Below, in pieces: positions 34,707 through 43,761 of a DNA stretch of 49,102 nucleotides. Within the stretch, counting starts at the first letter, position 1; every line of letters starts with the position of its first letter. Source of the stretch: Ignavibacteria bacterium RBG_16_34_14. GTDB taxonomy: Bacteria; Bacteroidota; Ignavibacteria; Ignavibacteriales; Ignavibacteriaceae. The DNA is taken from positions 1 to 49,102 of the forward strand of contig MHAF01000006.1 in NCBI GenBank assembly GCA_001802865.1. Reading direction: 5' to 3'. A model generated the notes under the pieces. That model saw nothing but the letters and a program-made list of their open reading frames with translations. It had not been told where the DNA came from and made no database searches. Position numbers and translations under genes: made by a program.

Positions 34707-36026
34707 TTGAAGAAAATTTTTTTAATTCCTTTGGTGATAATTTCCCTGCATCCTTTCATTAATTCCCAGAACAAAAAAGTTTATTATGCTGAGATTGATG
34801 GCGAAATTGATCTTGGTATGGCTCCTTATGTAAGCAGGGTTGTTAAGGAAGCCAATGAACAAAATATGGATGCGATTATTTTTAAGATAAACACTTTCGG
34901 TGGAAGGGTTGACGCTGCAACACAAATTAAAGATGCTATTCTCTCAAGTCATATACTTACAATTGCTTTTATTAATAACAGGGCTATTTCTGCTGGGGCT
35001 TTAATAGCTTTATCCTGCAATAAAATTGCAATGGTTTCTGGAAGTTCAATTGGTGCTGCAACTGTTGTTGGGCAAACGGGTGAGAAGCTTGGTGAAAAAT
35101 ATCAATCATATATGAGATCCGAAATGCGATCAACTGCAGAACGAAATGGTAGAAGAACTGATATTGCTCAGGGTATGGTTGATGAACGAATTGTGGTGGA
35201 AGGTCTAGATGACAGCACTACACTTATAACTCTGACAACAGAAGAAGCCTTGAAATATGGGATTGCAGATACATCAGTAAATGATCTGGTTGAAGTTCTC
35301 GCAGCATTTAATCTGAAAGGTGCACAGATAATTTCAGTTCATTCAAACTGGGCAGAAGATGTTGTTAAATTTCTGAATAATCCTATCGTTTCTACAATCC
35401 TTATTATGATAGGATTTTTCGGTTTGATGGCTGAAATTAAAACACCAGGTTGGGGTGTAGCTGGTACAACAGCGTTAATAGCACTCGCTTTATTCTTTGG
35501 TTCATCTTACATACTTCAGCTTGCCTCAATAGTTGAGATACTCTTATTCATTGCGGGAATAATTTTAATTGCAGTTGAGATTTTTGTAATTCCTGGGTTT
35601 GGAGTTACAGGCATCAGCGGAATAATTCTTATTATTGCTTCTCTCTTCCTTGCTTTAACAGGTGGAATGGAATTTTTTGATTATGATATTATCGGAACAG
35701 CAATTATACAGCTTGCAGTTGCTTTAACCGGAGCTTTTGTTTTAATACTTCTGCTTGCAAAGTTCTTACCTAAAAGCACTCTGTTTAACAGGCTTGTCCT
35801 TGCTGAAGAAGAAACTGCTGAGAAAGGATTTGTATCTTATCCTTCTGAAAAAGAATTAATTGGAACAGAAGGAGTAGCTTTAACTGATTTGAGACCTGCA
35901 GGTTCTGCAGAAATAAATAATACAAGATATGATGTTGTTGCCGATTGGCAGTACATTGAGAGAGGAAAGAAAGTTAAGGTTATGCGTGTCGAGGGGATAA
36001 AAGTAGTGGTTAGGGAAGTTACTTAA
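34707..36026 (+). CDS. NfeD family membrane-bound serine protease
   Basis: This is a long-form NfeD (ClpP-class) protein of 439 residues. It has a signal peptide (1-~20) and a SDH/ClpP-like protease domain with the catalytic serine in NRAISAGALIAL (Ser95); KINTFGGRVDAA precedes it. Four or five membrane helices follow (~225-355), and a C-terminal OB-fold NfeD domain (EGVALTDLRPAG, VVADWQYIERGKKVKV). Such proteins cleave membrane substrates and partner with stomatin-like proteins; no stomatin gene is seen in the window. The TTG start has AAGGGG upstream. Confidence 0.92.
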   Translation: MKKIFLIPLVIISLHPFINSQNKKVYYAEIDGEIDLGMAPYVSRVVKEANEQNMDAIIFKINTFGGRVDAATQIKDAILSSHILTIAFINNRAISAGALIALSCNKIAMVSGSSIGAATVVGQTGEKLGEKYQSYMRSEMRSTAERNGRRTDIAQGMVDERIVVEGLDDSTTLITLTTEEALKYGIADTSVNDLVEVLAAFNLKGAQIISVHSNWAEDVVKFLNNPIVSTILIMIGFFGLMAEIKTPGWGVAGTTALIALALFFGSSYILQLASIVEILLFIAGIILIAVEIFVIPGFGVTGISGIILIIASLFLALTGGMEFFDYDIIGTAIIQLAVALTGAFVLILLLAKFLPKSTLFNRLVLAEEETAEKGFVSYPSEKELIGTEGVALTDLRPAGSAEINNTRYDVVADWQYIERGKKVKVMRVEGIKVVVREVT

Positions 36027-36035
36027 AAAATGAGA

Positions 36036-36056
36036 TGCCGGGTCAAGCCCGGCATG
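36036..36056 (-). terminator. hairpin between convergent genes, terminator-like for the minus strand
   Basis: ATGCCGGG (36036-36043) and CCCGGCAT (36049-36056) form an 8-bp GC-rich stem with a 5-nt loop. Read on the minus strand, the stem is followed by CTCATTTTTT. It sits between the NfeD gene and the lipoprotein gene, which converge. The same sequence type (CCGGGTCAAGCCCGG) occurs as an interspersed palindrome in many genomes, so it may be a repeat used as a terminator. Confidence 0.65.
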
Positions 36057-36067
36057 GCAGGGAAATC

Positions 36068-37114
36068 TTACAGCAATTCGACAATATTGGTATACTCCAT
36101 TACATCCGAGCGTGAACCTTTTTGTTTTCCTGTTGGAGTATCACCTTCCATTGTATAAGAAATCGTTGTTTTGCTCTTTATCAATGATTTAAGAACGCAT
36201 CCCTGCTCAACATTAAAATAAATTTTTCCCGAAGTTTCAGATGATGGTTTATTAAACTCATAAGTTATTCCTTGTTCAGTAACTTTTGTATTGCCTGTTA
36301 TTTTAGCATCAAGTTTTGCATCAATAACAGCAACTTTATCTTCGTTATATTCTTCAAGAGCATTAATATTGTAGATATAATTATTCTGAAGCTGAAAGAC
36401 CAAAAAAGGAATAGCGGGCTGAGAGATTGTCCAGGAAGAATCTTTAGCAACTATTTTTTCCGGAAGTTTTCTGAATATTTGTGATAAAAGTGGTTTAATA
36501 GCACCCTCAGAAATCTGTTCCCGCAAAGTACTTCTCTCTTGTGTGGTTATTGAGTCCTCTAGTTTCTGCAGTTCTAGATATCTGGTAATGATTTTATCGG
36601 TTTTATAAATCTCAAGAATATTACCCTTGTTATCAACTCTTAAATTAAAGGGATTATTTACTAAAGCTTCGTAGTTAGCAAATTTTAAAAGCTCGGTTGA
36701 ATCTTTTGTAACACCACTTTGATAAGAGTGTTTTTGATTGTTTGCAATTGCATCAAGCTTAATTGAGTTGAAAGTGCAGACAACTTCATAAATACTGTCT
36801 TTATCAATTTCAGTTGGCTTTACATTTATGAGGTAAATCATTTTCTGATTAACATTTTGAGATATTGTCGTATCAACTTTTATTGTTTGAACATTATCTG
36901 ATACTGTTGCTATTTTGTATTTATACTCTTTGTTAAGCTCTAAATTGTACCTCATTAAAAAATTCTGGTTAGGATTTTCCGTTGGTTTTGTTTTGATTTC
37001 TGCAGAATCAATTTTGTATAAATTTTCAGAGGCGATTTTTTCGTTTTCATTTTTCTCTCCTCCGCATCCAAATAAAAATAAAAATATAACAGCAACGCTA
37101 AATAAGCATTTCAT
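36068..37114 (-). CDS. putative lipoprotein, DUF6263-like
   Basis: This 348-residue protein has a lipoprotein signal (MKCLFSVAVIFLFLFGC; Cys17) followed by Gly-Gly-Glu and a low-complexity spacer. The body is a repeated beta-rich domain. The opening YNLELNKEYKYKIATVSDN, the central GAIKPLLSQIFRKLPEK with DSSW, and the final GKIYFNVEQGCVLKSLIKSKTTISYTMEG fit what I recall of DUF6263 proteins; confidence in the family name is moderate. Function is unknown. It is the last gene of the long minus-strand run, 41 nt after ndk. Confidence 0.72.
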   Translation of the reverse strand: MKCLFSVAVIFLFLFGCGGEKNENEKIASENLYKIDSAEIKTKPTENPNQNFLMRYNLELNKEYKYKIATVSDNVQTIKVDTTISQNVNQKMIYLINVKPTEIDKDSIYEVVCTFNSIKLDAIANNQKHSYQSGVTKDSTELLKFANYEALVNNPFNLRVDNKGNILEIYKTDKIITRYLELQKLEDSITTQERSTLREQISEGAIKPLLSQIFRKLPEKIVAKDSSWTISQPAIPFLVFQLQNNYIYNINALEEYNEDKVAVIDAKLDAKITGNTKVTEQGITYEFNKPSSETSGKIYFNVEQGCVLKSLIKSKTTISYTMEGDTPTGKQKGSRSDVMEYTNIVELL

Positions 37115-37155
37115 CTTAAATCCTTTTTAGTGACAAAACAGTTTTGCAAAAAATT

Positions 37156-37587
37156 TTATTCAGAATAATTTTCCAGTAGTTCTTTCCTTGAAAAGAAATG
37201 AGCTATTTCTTTTTCAGCATTTGCATTGGAATCTGAACCATGAACAGCATTAAACTGGATGCTTCGCGCATATAATTTTCTTATTGTCCCTTCAGCAGCT
37301 TTAGCAGGATCTGTAGTACCAATTAATTTCCTGTAATCTTCAACTGCATTTTCTTTCTCAAGTACAATCGGAACACAAGGTCCTGAAGTCATATATTCAA
37401 TTAATTCTCCAAAGAAAGATCTTTCTTTATGTATTTCATAAAATCCTTCCGCAGATTGTTTAGTTAATCTTACCATTTTCATATCTTTAATTTTAAAACC
37501 AGCCCGAGTGATCATAGTAATTATTTCACCAATTTTATTATCACGAACCGCATCAGGTTTTATTATAGCTAAAGTTTTATTGTTCAA
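37156..37587 (-). CDS. ndk: nucleoside diphosphate kinase
   Basis: Ndk balances NTP and dNTP pools by transferring the gamma-phosphate through a phosphohistidine. It is 143 residues. The catalytic histidine is His116 in [18 protein letters not shown] at the N-terminus and the [13 protein letters not shown] loop are also present. The start is a TTG at 37587 with AAGGAG just upstream (37592-37597 on the minus strand). Directly upstream lies the decayed hicA. Confidence 0.97.
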   Translation of the reverse strand: MNNKTLAIIKPDAVRDNKIGEIITMITRAGFKIKDMKMVRLTKQSAEGFYEIHKERSFFGELIEYMTSGPCVPIVLEKENAVEDYRKLIGTTDPAKAAEGTIRKLYARSIQFNAVHGSDSNANAEKEIAHFFSRKELLENYSE

Positions 37588-37606
37588 GCTGTCTCCTTAT
37601 TTCTAT

Positions 37607-37775
37607 TTATAACAATTTCAAAAAATGGTCAAGGTTTATTTTGCCTGTTTAAGAATATGAGCTAATTATGTTTTTGTAATCTGATATGACTCCCTTTTTG
37701 TCTTACTACAATCCATCCATCCCTCTGCAAGGCTTTAATTATTTTGAAATATGGAAGATTAGGAACTTTGGTCAT
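37607..37775 (-). pseudogene. hicA: hicA toxin gene, decayed
   Basis: The ATG at 37775 overlaps the hicB stop (ATGA) and opens MTKVPNLPYFKIIKALQRDG, then VVRQKGSHIRLQ, a clear HicA N-terminus with the catalytic His in GSH. It reaches a TAG after only 37 codons (37662-37664). The missing middle is a deletion. Further on, a second frame encodes SHILKQAK, then a third frame INLDHFLKLL and TAA at 37607-37609, which match the usual HicA C-terminus. The last frame change fits loss of one A in the run at the QAK/INL junction. It is therefore a broken toxin gene with at least two lesions. Confidence 0.8.
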
Positions 37776-37975
37776 AAGTTAATTTCTTTGATAATTACAT
37801 CTTTAGAAATTATAAGATCATCTTCTATTGGTTCTAAATATAATTCAATAGCTTCTGTAATGTTTTCCAGCGCTTCATCAATAGAATTACCTTCGCTAAT
37901 GCAACCAGGTAAAGTTGGAACAAAAACAGTATATCCGCCCTCATCACTCTTTTCAAGAACAACTTTTACTTTCAT
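37772..37975 (-). CDS. hicB: HicB family antitoxin
   Basis: This is a short HicB-type antitoxin of 67 residues with the partial RNase-H-like fold: VVLEKSDEGGYTVFVPTLPGC, then SEGNSIDEALENITEAIELYLE. There is no C-terminal DNA-binding domain, as is usual for the small subfamily. Its stop overlaps the start of the hicA remnant. The reading frame is intact although its toxin is not, so it is an orphan antitoxin, either a relic or retained to neutralise a toxin elsewhere. Confidence 0.9.
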   Translation of the reverse strand: MKVKVVLEKSDEGGYTVFVPTLPGCISEGNSIDEALENITEAIELYLEPIEDDLIISKDVIIKEINL

Positions 37976-37994
37976 AATAATTCCTGTTAATTAT

Positions 37995-38957
37995 TTATTT
38001 TTTTCTTGCTTTATTTTTTTTAAAATTAAAATTTTCTTTTTTGGCTTTCAGCTTTATGCTTTTCTTATTAGTCTTCGTTTCAGCTTTAGTCTTTATTGCT
38101 TTCAGAATAGTTGATGCAATCTCTGCCGGACTTTCTACAACCTTAATACCAGCTTTCTTCATCGCAATCATTTTTTCAATAGCAGTCCCTTTACCGCCGG
38201 AGATGATTGCACCTGCATGTCCCATCCTTCTACCGGGAGGAGCAGTTCTTCCTGCTATAAAACCCACTACAGGTTTTTTAACATTTTTCTTTATGAACTC
38301 AGCTGCTTCCTCTTCGGCAGTGCCGCCAATTTCACCAATCATTACAATTCCATCTGTATCAGGGTCTTCGTTAAATAATTTTATAATATCCACGAATCTT
38401 GAGCCAATAACAGGGTCACCACCAATTCCAACGCAGGTTGATTGCCCCAAACCAACATCTGTTAATTGTTTTACTGCTTCATAAGTAAGAGTCCCGCTTC
38501 TTGATACGACTCCAATCTTTCCTGCTTTATGAATAAAACCGGGCATAATTCCTACTTTTGCTTTACCCGGAGAAATAACTCCAGGGCAGTTTGGGCCTAC
38601 CAGAACGACATCTTTATTCTTAATTGAGTTGTAAACATTAATCATATCTCTTGCAGGAATACCTTCTGTTATACAGATGATAACTTTAATTCCAGCACTT
38701 GCTGCTTCAAGAATTGCATCACCTGCAAAAGCCGGAGGGACAAAAATAACGGATGTATTTGCTTTCTGCTCTTTAACTGCTTCTTCAACTGTGTTGTAAA
38801 CCTTAACACCATTGAAATCGCTTCCGCCTTTTCCTGGTGTCACTCCTGCAACTATTTTAGTTCCATAATCTATCATCTGCTGAGTGTGGAATGAACCTTC
38901 GCTGCCTGTAATCCCCTGAACTACGAGACGGGTTTTTTTATCTACAAGAATGCTCAT
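37995..38957 (-). CDS. sucD: succinate-CoA ligase alpha subunit, with a lysine-rich C-terminal tail
   Basis: SucD is the CoA-binding, phosphohistidine-bearing subunit of the TCA-cycle enzyme that makes ATP or GTP from succinyl-CoA. From the ATG at 38957 ([18 protein letters not shown]) it has 320 residues. Landmarks are [33 protein letters not shown], and the active-site His247 in [10 protein letters not shown] further 18 residues in frame upstream (from 39011) are unconserved. After the normal end ([13 protein letters not shown]) the protein continues ~33 residues, of which nearly half are lysine; this tail is unusual. sucC is not adjacent. Confidence 0.95.
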   Translation of the reverse strand: MSILVDKKTRLVVQGITGSEGSFHTQQMIDYGTKIVAGVTPGKGGSDFNGVKVYNTVEEAVKEQKANTSVIFVPPAFAGDAILEAASAGIKVIICITEGIPARDMINVYNSIKNKDVVLVGPNCPGVISPGKAKVGIMPGFIHKAGKIGVVSRSGTLTYEAVKQLTDVGLGQSTCVGIGGDPVIGSRFVDIIKLFNEDPDTDGIVMIGEIGGTAEEEAAEFIKKNVKKPVVGFIAGRTAPPGRRMGHAGAIISGGKGTAIEKMIAMKKAGIKVVESPAEIASTILKAIKTKAETKTNKKSIKLKAKKENFNFKKNKARKK

Positions 38958-39011
38958 ATTTTTCCCTGAATTCTCTGTAAAATTTTGAGTGTAAAGATAA
39001 AGAAAGTACAT

Positions 39012-39063
39012 GCAAGATGGAAAATGGAAGATGGAGTATGGAAGATGAGAAAATGTTGACAGA
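39012..39063. repeat. short purine-rich tandem repeat (GGAAGATGGA units)
   Basis: The word ATGGAAGATG and close variants occur about three times in 39017-39048, between sucD and the acetyltransferase gene. It looks like a decayed microsatellite-like repeat. No other feature is seen. Confidence 0.5.
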
Positions 39064-39582
39064 TTACTTTGTAATTTCTTTCCATCCGAAAAGATGATTT
39101 ACTGTTGTGTTTATCATTGTGAAAGGAATTTCTTCTTCGAAAATAAATCCAAGGGATTTATACCAGTTAACAGAAGGAAGATTCTCGGACATAACTCCAA
39201 GCCAGATTTTATTAAAATTATTTTTTAGAGCTTTTTCCTTTGCGATTTTTATTAATTTTTTCCCGATTCCTTTTCCCTGGTATTCCTTTAAAACATATAA
39301 TTGGTTTATATAAATTTTTTTTTCAGTCTGATTAATATTGGTTCTCAACCATCCCACAGGTTTCCCATTAACTTCAGCAATTATACCTTTTGTGAACTTG
39401 TCTTTTAATAGTTCTTCAAGTTTTTCATTGCTACAGCTAATATTCAGGTAAGCTTTCAATTCTTCAGAAGGGATTATTTTAGAATAAGTATCTAACCAGG
39501 TTGATAATAGGATATTCCTTACGGTTTCAAAATCATTTTGTGAATCATTATAGGCAGGTAATTTCCATTCTCTGAAATTCAA
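39064..39582 (-). CDS. GNAT family N-acetyltransferase
   Basis: This 172-residue protein is an acetyl-CoA-dependent acyltransferase; the acceptor is unknown. The acetyl-CoA pyrophosphate loop is QGKGIGKKL in the strand-helix [41 protein letters not shown] is the typical final motif B region. It starts with TTG at 39582. Its neighbours give no functional clue. Confidence 0.9.
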   Translation of the reverse strand: MNFREWKLPAYNDSQNDFETVRNILLSTWLDTYSKIIPSEELKAYLNISCSNEKLEELLKDKFTKGIIAEVNGKPVGWLRTNINQTEKKIYINQLYVLKEYQGKGIGKKLIKIAKEKALKNNFNKIWLGVMSENLPSVNWYKSLGFIFEEEIPFTMINTTVNHLFGWKEITK

Positions 39583-39634
39583 TTGAATAAAGCTTATAAG
39601 AAATATTAATATTAATTTACTTGAAAAATATTTT

Positions 39635-41044
39635 TTAAAGATAATAACTCATCTGAAGCAAACTCAACTCATCAAACTGTTTAGCTAAAAATTGTAAACC
39701 AATTGGTAAACCATTAGAATCTTTGGAATATGGAAAACTAATTCCGGGAATTCCTGCAAGGTTTGCTGATGTAGTATAGATATCACTTAAGTACATTTCA
39801 AGAGGATCGTCAGATTTTTCACCAATCTTAAAAGCTGTGGTTGGTGTTGTTGGAGTTAAAATTAAATCAACTTTTTCAAATGCTTTATCAAAATCATTTT
39901 TAATTAATCTTCTTACTTTCTGAGCTTTAAGATAATATGCATCATAATATCCTGCGGATAAAACATAAGTGCCGAGCATTATTCTTCTTTTAACTTCTGT
40001 TCCAAAACCTTCCGAGCGTGAAGATTTGTACATATCAATCAAAGTTCCGCTGTTTTCTGAACGGTAACCATATCTTGCACCATCATATCTTGCAAGATTT
40101 GAAGATGCTTCTGCAGTTGTAAGAATATAATAAGTCGCTATTGAATATTCAGTATGAGGAAGGCTGATATGAATTATCTCAAAACTTTTTGAAGATAATT
40201 CTTTAGCTAAAGAATCAATTGCATTTCTTATTTCTTCTGATAAACCTTCACCTAAATATTCTTTTGGAAGTCCAATTCTAAATTTCTTTTTAGTTGAAAG
40301 ATTTTTTGAATATTCAGGAACAGGAGAATCGTAAGAAGTTGAATCCAAATTATCTTTCCCCGAAATGACCTCAAGAATAAGTGCAGCATCTTCAATATTT
40401 TTTGTGAATGTTCCAATGCAATCAAATGAAGAAGCAAAAGCTGTAAGACCATATCTTGAAACTCTTCCATAAGACGGCTTAAATCCATACACTCCGCAGA
40501 AAGCTGCCGGCTGTCTGATAGATCCGCCAGTATCTGTACCAAGAGCAGCATCGCAAAGATCTGCAGCAACAGCAGCAGCAGAACCTCCGCTTGAGCCGCC
40601 CGGTACTCTTGAATTATCAACAGGATTTAAAACATTTCCAAAAGCTGAGTTCTCATTCGATGAACCCATTGCAAACTCATCGCAATTAGTTTTACCAATG
40701 ATGATTGCATCTTCATCAATAAGTTTTTGAACTGCGGTTGCAGTATAAAGTGCTTTAAAATCTTTTAATATTTTGGAAGAACAGGTAGTTGGTTTATCTT
40801 TTATAGAAAGAACATCTTTAATTGCAATAACAGCACCGGCAAGCTTTCTATAAGTACCGGATTTTATTTTTACTTCAATTCTTTCAGCTTCTTTTAATGA
40901 ATCCACTTCAAAGACAAAATTGAAGGCATTGAGATGTTTATTAGCTTTAATCCGGGAAAGGAGTTCACTAATATTATCTTTAAGAGATAATTCTCCAGAT
41001 TTTACTTTATTTATCTTATCTGATATTGAGGAGTATTTAAGCAA
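39635..41044 (-). CDS. gatA: Asp/Glu-tRNA amidotransferase subunit A
   Basis: GatA is the glutaminase/amidase subunit that supplies ammonia to convert Glu-tRNA(Gln) or Asp-tRNA(Asn). From the TTG at 41044 it has 469 residues. The Ser-cisSer-Lys triad is at Lys76 (AIKD), Ser151 (GGSSGGS) and Ser175 (GTDTGGS), spaced exactly as in known GatA. An upstream in-frame ATG at 41140 would add 32 residues, partly from a palindromic repeat (LTHDFVGY), and is judged spurious. gatB and gatC are not in the window. Confidence 0.94.
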   Translation of the reverse strand: MLKYSSISDKINKVKSGELSLKDNISELLSRIKANKHLNAFNFVFEVDSLKEAERIEVKIKSGTYRKLAGAVIAIKDVLSIKDKPTTCSSKILKDFKALYTATAVQKLIDEDAIIIGKTNCDEFAMGSSNENSAFGNVLNPVDNSRVPGGSSGGSAAAVAADLCDAALGTDTGGSIRQPAAFCGVYGFKPSYGRVSRYGLTAFASSFDCIGTFTKNIEDAALILEVISGKDNLDSTSYDSPVPEYSKNLSTKKKFRIGLPKEYLGEGLSEEIRNAIDSLAKELSSKSFEIIHISLPHTEYSIATYYILTTAEASSNLARYDGARYGYRSENSGTLIDMYKSSRSEGFGTEVKRRIMLGTYVLSAGYYDAYYLKAQKVRRLIKNDFDKAFEKVDLILTPTTPTTAFKIGEKSDDPLEMYLSDIYTTSANLAGIPGISFPYSKDSNGLPIGLQFLAKQFDELSLLQMSYYL

Positions 41045-41105
41045 GTTAGTAAATCGTCTACCTTTGGTAGATAAATTAAAACGGTTGATGAATTTATTTA
41101 ACAAA

Positions 41106-41127
41106 TAACCCACGAAGTCGTGGGTTA
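41106..41127. repeat. palindrome (TAACCCACGA/TCGTGGGTTA)
   Basis: This is a perfect 10-bp stem (41106-41115 / 41118-41127) with a 2-nt loop, upstream of gatA. It creates a false N-terminal extension of that gene. A second perfect palindrome, AAACTGTT/AACAGTTT (41047-based count: 41147-41154 / 41157-41164), lies between it and tatA. Either could reduce read-through from tatA into gatA, though no clear T-run is present on the minus strand. Confidence 0.65.
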
Positions 41128-41198
41128 ACATAACTACCATTTCTTTAAACTGTTTTAACAGTTTTTAATTTTATTAAACAACGCTAAAGGAAAAGTGA

Positions 41199-41399
41199 TT
41201 ATGTCTTCTTATTCTCAATTTTTCTTTCTTCTTCGGGGGTATTTTTAATATCATTTTCAACATCCTTAAGACCCTTTTTGAACTCGCTCATTCCTTTACC
41301 AAGACCACGAGCAAGTTCCGGGATTTTTTTTGCACCGAAAAGAAGAAGTATAACAAGTACAATTAGAATTATTTCACCGGCACCTAAATTTCCAAACAT
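41199..41399 (-). CDS. tatA: Sec-independent translocase subunit TatA/TatE
   Basis: This is the pore-forming component of the twin-arginine translocase. It has 66 residues with one N-terminal membrane helix ([18 protein letters not shown]) followed by the conserved [20 protein letters not shown] amphipathic helix and a charged tail. tatC is not in the window. It lies 15 nt downstream of purQ on the same strand and is probably part of that transcript. Confidence 0.95.
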   Translation of the reverse strand: MFGNLGAGEIILIVLVILLLFGAKKIPELARGLGKGMSEFKKGLKDVENDIKNTPEEERKIENKKT

Positions 41400-41414
41400 T
41401 TTCTTTACCTCTTT

Positions 41415-42113
41415 TTAATTAAAAATATTATTTACAAGTGAATTAAAAATAAGAGCACCATCCATTTTACCAAGAACAGGATTACAGGATCTTTCCGGAT
41501 GAGGCATCATTCCAAGAACATTACCTTCTTTATTAATAATGCCTGCTATATTCATAACAGATCCGTTTGGATTATCACTCTCTTTTCTTTCACCATTTTT
41601 TGACGAATACTTAAATACAATCTGTTTATTTTCAATTAAATTTTTTAAAGTTTCTTCATTTGCAAAATAATTGCCATCTCCATGAGCAACAGGTATTATT
41701 AGTTTTTTCTCCAAACTCATTCCTTTGGTAAAAACTGTGTCCTTGTTTTCAACAGTAAGATATACATCTTTACACACAAATTGCAGTGCTTTATTCTTCA
41801 GCATAACGCCAGGTAATAATCCTGCTTCAAGAAGAATCTGGAAACCATTACAAATTCCTATTACATACCCGCCTTGCACAGCAAAAGAAATAACTGAATT
41901 CATAACGGGAGAGAACCTGGCAATCGCTCCTGTGCGAAGATAATCGCCATAAGAGAATCCTCCAGGGAGAATGATAACATCGGAGTTTTGAAGATCAGTA
42001 TCTTTATGCCATAAGAAATTAACATCATAACCGAGAACCTTTTTTAAAGAATAATATGCATCATGGTCGCAGTTTGATCCGGGAAAAACAACAACTCCGA
42101 ACTTAACTTTCAT
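41415..42113 (-). CDS. purQ: phosphoribosylformylglycinamidine synthase subunit PurQ
   Basis: PurQ is the glutamine amidotransferase subunit of FGAM synthase in purine synthesis. It has 232 residues. Landmarks are [14 protein letters not shown] at the N-terminus, [10 protein letters not shown], the catalytic Cys88 in [10 protein letters not shown], and the terminal [10 protein letters not shown], which provides the His-Glu pair. It overlaps the purS stop by one base (TGATG). Small PurQ and PurS imply a separate purL elsewhere. Confidence 0.97.
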   Translation of the reverse strand: MKVKFGVVVFPGSNCDHDAYYSLKKVLGYDVNFLWHKDTDLQNSDVIILPGGFSYGDYLRTGAIARFSPVMNSVISFAVQGGYVIGICNGFQILLEAGLLPGVMLKNKALQFVCKDVYLTVENKDTVFTKGMSLEKKLIIPVAHGDGNYFANEETLKNLIENKQIVFKYSSKNGERKESDNPNGSVMNIAGIINKEGNVLGMMPHPERSCNPVLGKMDGALIFNSLVNNIFN

Positions 42114-42361
42114 CAGACTTTCTCCAGCTCAAATTCAAAGTCTTCCATAATAGGATTCGCAAGAAGCTTTGAACAATACAATCTTACCTCCTCTTGTGCA
42201 GCTTTTTCTTCATCAGAATCCACTAGAAATTCTATATACTTATCAATTCGTGTTTGGCTTATATTTTTTAATCCAAGATGCTGGGCACCTTTTTCAACTG
42301 CTTTTCCCTGCGGATCAAGAATAGAAGGTCTTCTCTTTATTAAAACTTTAGCTTTGTACAC
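42113..42361 (-). CDS. purS: phosphoribosylformylglycinamidine synthase subunit PurS
   Basis: PurS is the 82-residue structural subunit that bridges PurQ and PurL in the multi-subunit FGAM synthase. The sequence shows the family layout: [27 protein letters not shown], then [10 protein letters not shown], and a C-terminal [20 protein letters not shown]. It is coupled to purQ. Confidence 0.95.
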   Translation of the reverse strand: MYKAKVLIKRRPSILDPQGKAVEKGAQHLGLKNISQTRIDKYIEFLVDSDEEKAAQEEVRLYCSKLLANPIMEDFEFELEKV

Positions 42362-42385
42362 TGTGAATTCCGGATAATGAAATGA

Positions 42386-43108
42386 TTATGTTTTTCTAAC
42401 AAAAAGGCTAAAAATATATCGAAAAATACCAAATAGAATAAACAAAACAAAAATAAAGAAGATTACCTTTCCTTCCGTAATAATAGCTGTGATTGCTCCT
42501 GCAATAATTAATAAGAATATGATAGGTTTCTCTTTAAGATCTTTTTTTGTTGGTTTAGGAATAGTATCATATTTTATTCTGCTTACCATAAGAAGAGAGA
42601 GAAGTAATATTAGTGGAATAATTATTTCAGAGTAGGGGGAAGCAAAACCCTGAGGGATTTTAAAGTAACTAATTATAAATGATGAAATAGTTAACGCAGA
42701 AATTGGAATTGGAAGACCGGTAAAAAAGTTTTTATTAAATCCTACAAGCTGAACGTTAAACCTTGCAAGCCTGAATCCACCCGCAAGAACTAATGAAGCA
42801 GCAATTAATACTCCCAGAGCTTCATAGGAATAAAGATGTGTTTTATAAATAAGAAATGCAGGTGCCGCACCAAAACTAATAACATCAGAAAGAGAGTCGA
42901 GTTCAACTCCAAGCTCGCTGCTTGATTTTGTAAACCTTGCAACAGCTCCATCAAGTGCATCAAATATAGCTGCAATAATTATTAACCATGCTGCATACAT
43001 ATAATTTTCCCTGCTTGATTCCACAATGGAAAGGAATCCAGCAAACATATTCATTGCTGTAAAAAGATTAGGGATTACGGAGCGGGTAACTCTGAAACGA
43101 GGTCTCAT
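42386..43108 (-). CDS. pssA: CDP-diacylglycerol-serine O-phosphatidyltransferase
   Basis: PssA makes phosphatidylserine, the precursor of phosphatidylethanolamine, in the inner membrane. It is 240 residues with ~7 hydrophobic helices. The CDP-alcohol phosphotransferase motif is complete: Asp53-Gly-x2-Ala57-Arg58-x8-Gly67-x3-Asp71-x3-Asp75. The N-terminal VIPNLFTAMNMFAGF is typical of the membrane-bound subclass. The start overlaps the psd stop (ATGA). Confidence 0.95.
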   Translation of the reverse strand: MRPRFRVTRSVIPNLFTAMNMFAGFLSIVESSRENYMYAAWLIIIAAIFDALDGAVARFTKSSSELGVELDSLSDVISFGAAPAFLIYKTHLYSYEALGVLIAASLVLAGGFRLARFNVQLVGFNKNFFTGLPIPISALTISSFIISYFKIPQGFASPYSEIIIPLILLLSLLMVSRIKYDTIPKPTKKDLKEKPIIFLLIIAGAITAIITEGKVIFFIFVLFILFGIFRYIFSLFVRKT

Positions 43109-43758
43109 TTCTTTGAATACTCAAACAAAATTGTTTCTCCTGCGGTAACGTTATCATCTTTCTTAACACGTTCTTCCCAATCAAAAGGAACAACAACATC
43201 AACCCTGCTGCCGAATTTAATCATACCAAATCTTTCACCTACTTTAACTTCATCTTCTTCTTTTAATTCATAAACAATTCTTCTTGCAACAAATCCGGCA
43301 ACCTGCCTGAAAAAAACTTTTCCATATTTACTTTTTATTCCGAACTCTGCTCTTTCATTCTTTTCTGTAGATTTATCTTCAAAAGCTGCGATAAATTCTC
43401 CCTTAAAGTATTTCAGATATTCAATTTTACCGCCGATAGGAATTCTATTAACATGAACATTAAGCGGTGACATAAAAATTGAAACCTGTTTTGCTTTTCC
43501 GTTTATGTATCTGACATCAATCACTTCTTTAACAAATAAAACTTTTCCATCGGCGGGAGAAACTACAACATTATCCTTTGATGGGGGAGTTCTGTTTGGA
43601 TCTCTAAAAAAGTTTAAGGTAAAAACAAAAATTAGCAATGGCAGGCTGATAAAGATTATTTTTAAAATATTATTATTTATAAAGAAGCTTAAGGATATGC
43701 AAATAAAAAAAATGATTGCGGCAATCCCGATCGTAGTATATCCATAGCGGGTAAACAT
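43105..43758 (-). CDS. psd: phosphatidylserine decarboxylase, short archaeal-like form
   Basis: Psd converts phosphatidylserine to phosphatidylethanolamine using a pyruvoyl group made by self-cleavage. It is 217 residues with one or two N-terminal membrane helices (residues ~10-50). The cleavage site is Gly183-Ser184 in RFGMIKFGSRVDV. FRDPNR, VSPADGKV and FMSPLNVHVNR are the other family blocks. It is immediately followed by pssA and begins three bases after the stop of the PurC-like gene. Confidence 0.96.
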   Translation of the reverse strand: MFTRYGYTTIGIAAIIFFICISLSFFINNNILKIIFISLPLLIFVFTLNFFRDPNRTPPSKDNVVVSPADGKVLFVKEVIDVRYINGKAKQVSIFMSPLNVHVNRIPIGGKIEYLKYFKGEFIAAFEDKSTEKNERAEFGIKSKYGKVFFRQVAGFVARRIVYELKEEDEVKVGERFGMIKFGSRVDVVVPFDWEERVKKDDNVTAGETILFEYSKK

Positions 43759-43761
43759 CTT

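Noticed and set aside
37686-38114. A 142-codon plus-strand reading frame across hicB
   Set aside because: It is the antisense of hicB, the hicA remnant and the end of sucD, which have clear homology on the minus strand; its own translation resembles nothing.
38041-38484. Long plus-strand frame inside sucD
   Set aside because: It is a shadow of sucD, whose minus-strand product has all family motifs.
41045-41140. Extended GatA start at the ATG at 41140
   Set aside because: The added residues include LTHDFVGY, the translation of a TAACCCACGA palindrome, and are not part of GatA; the TTG at 41044 gives the family's usual start.
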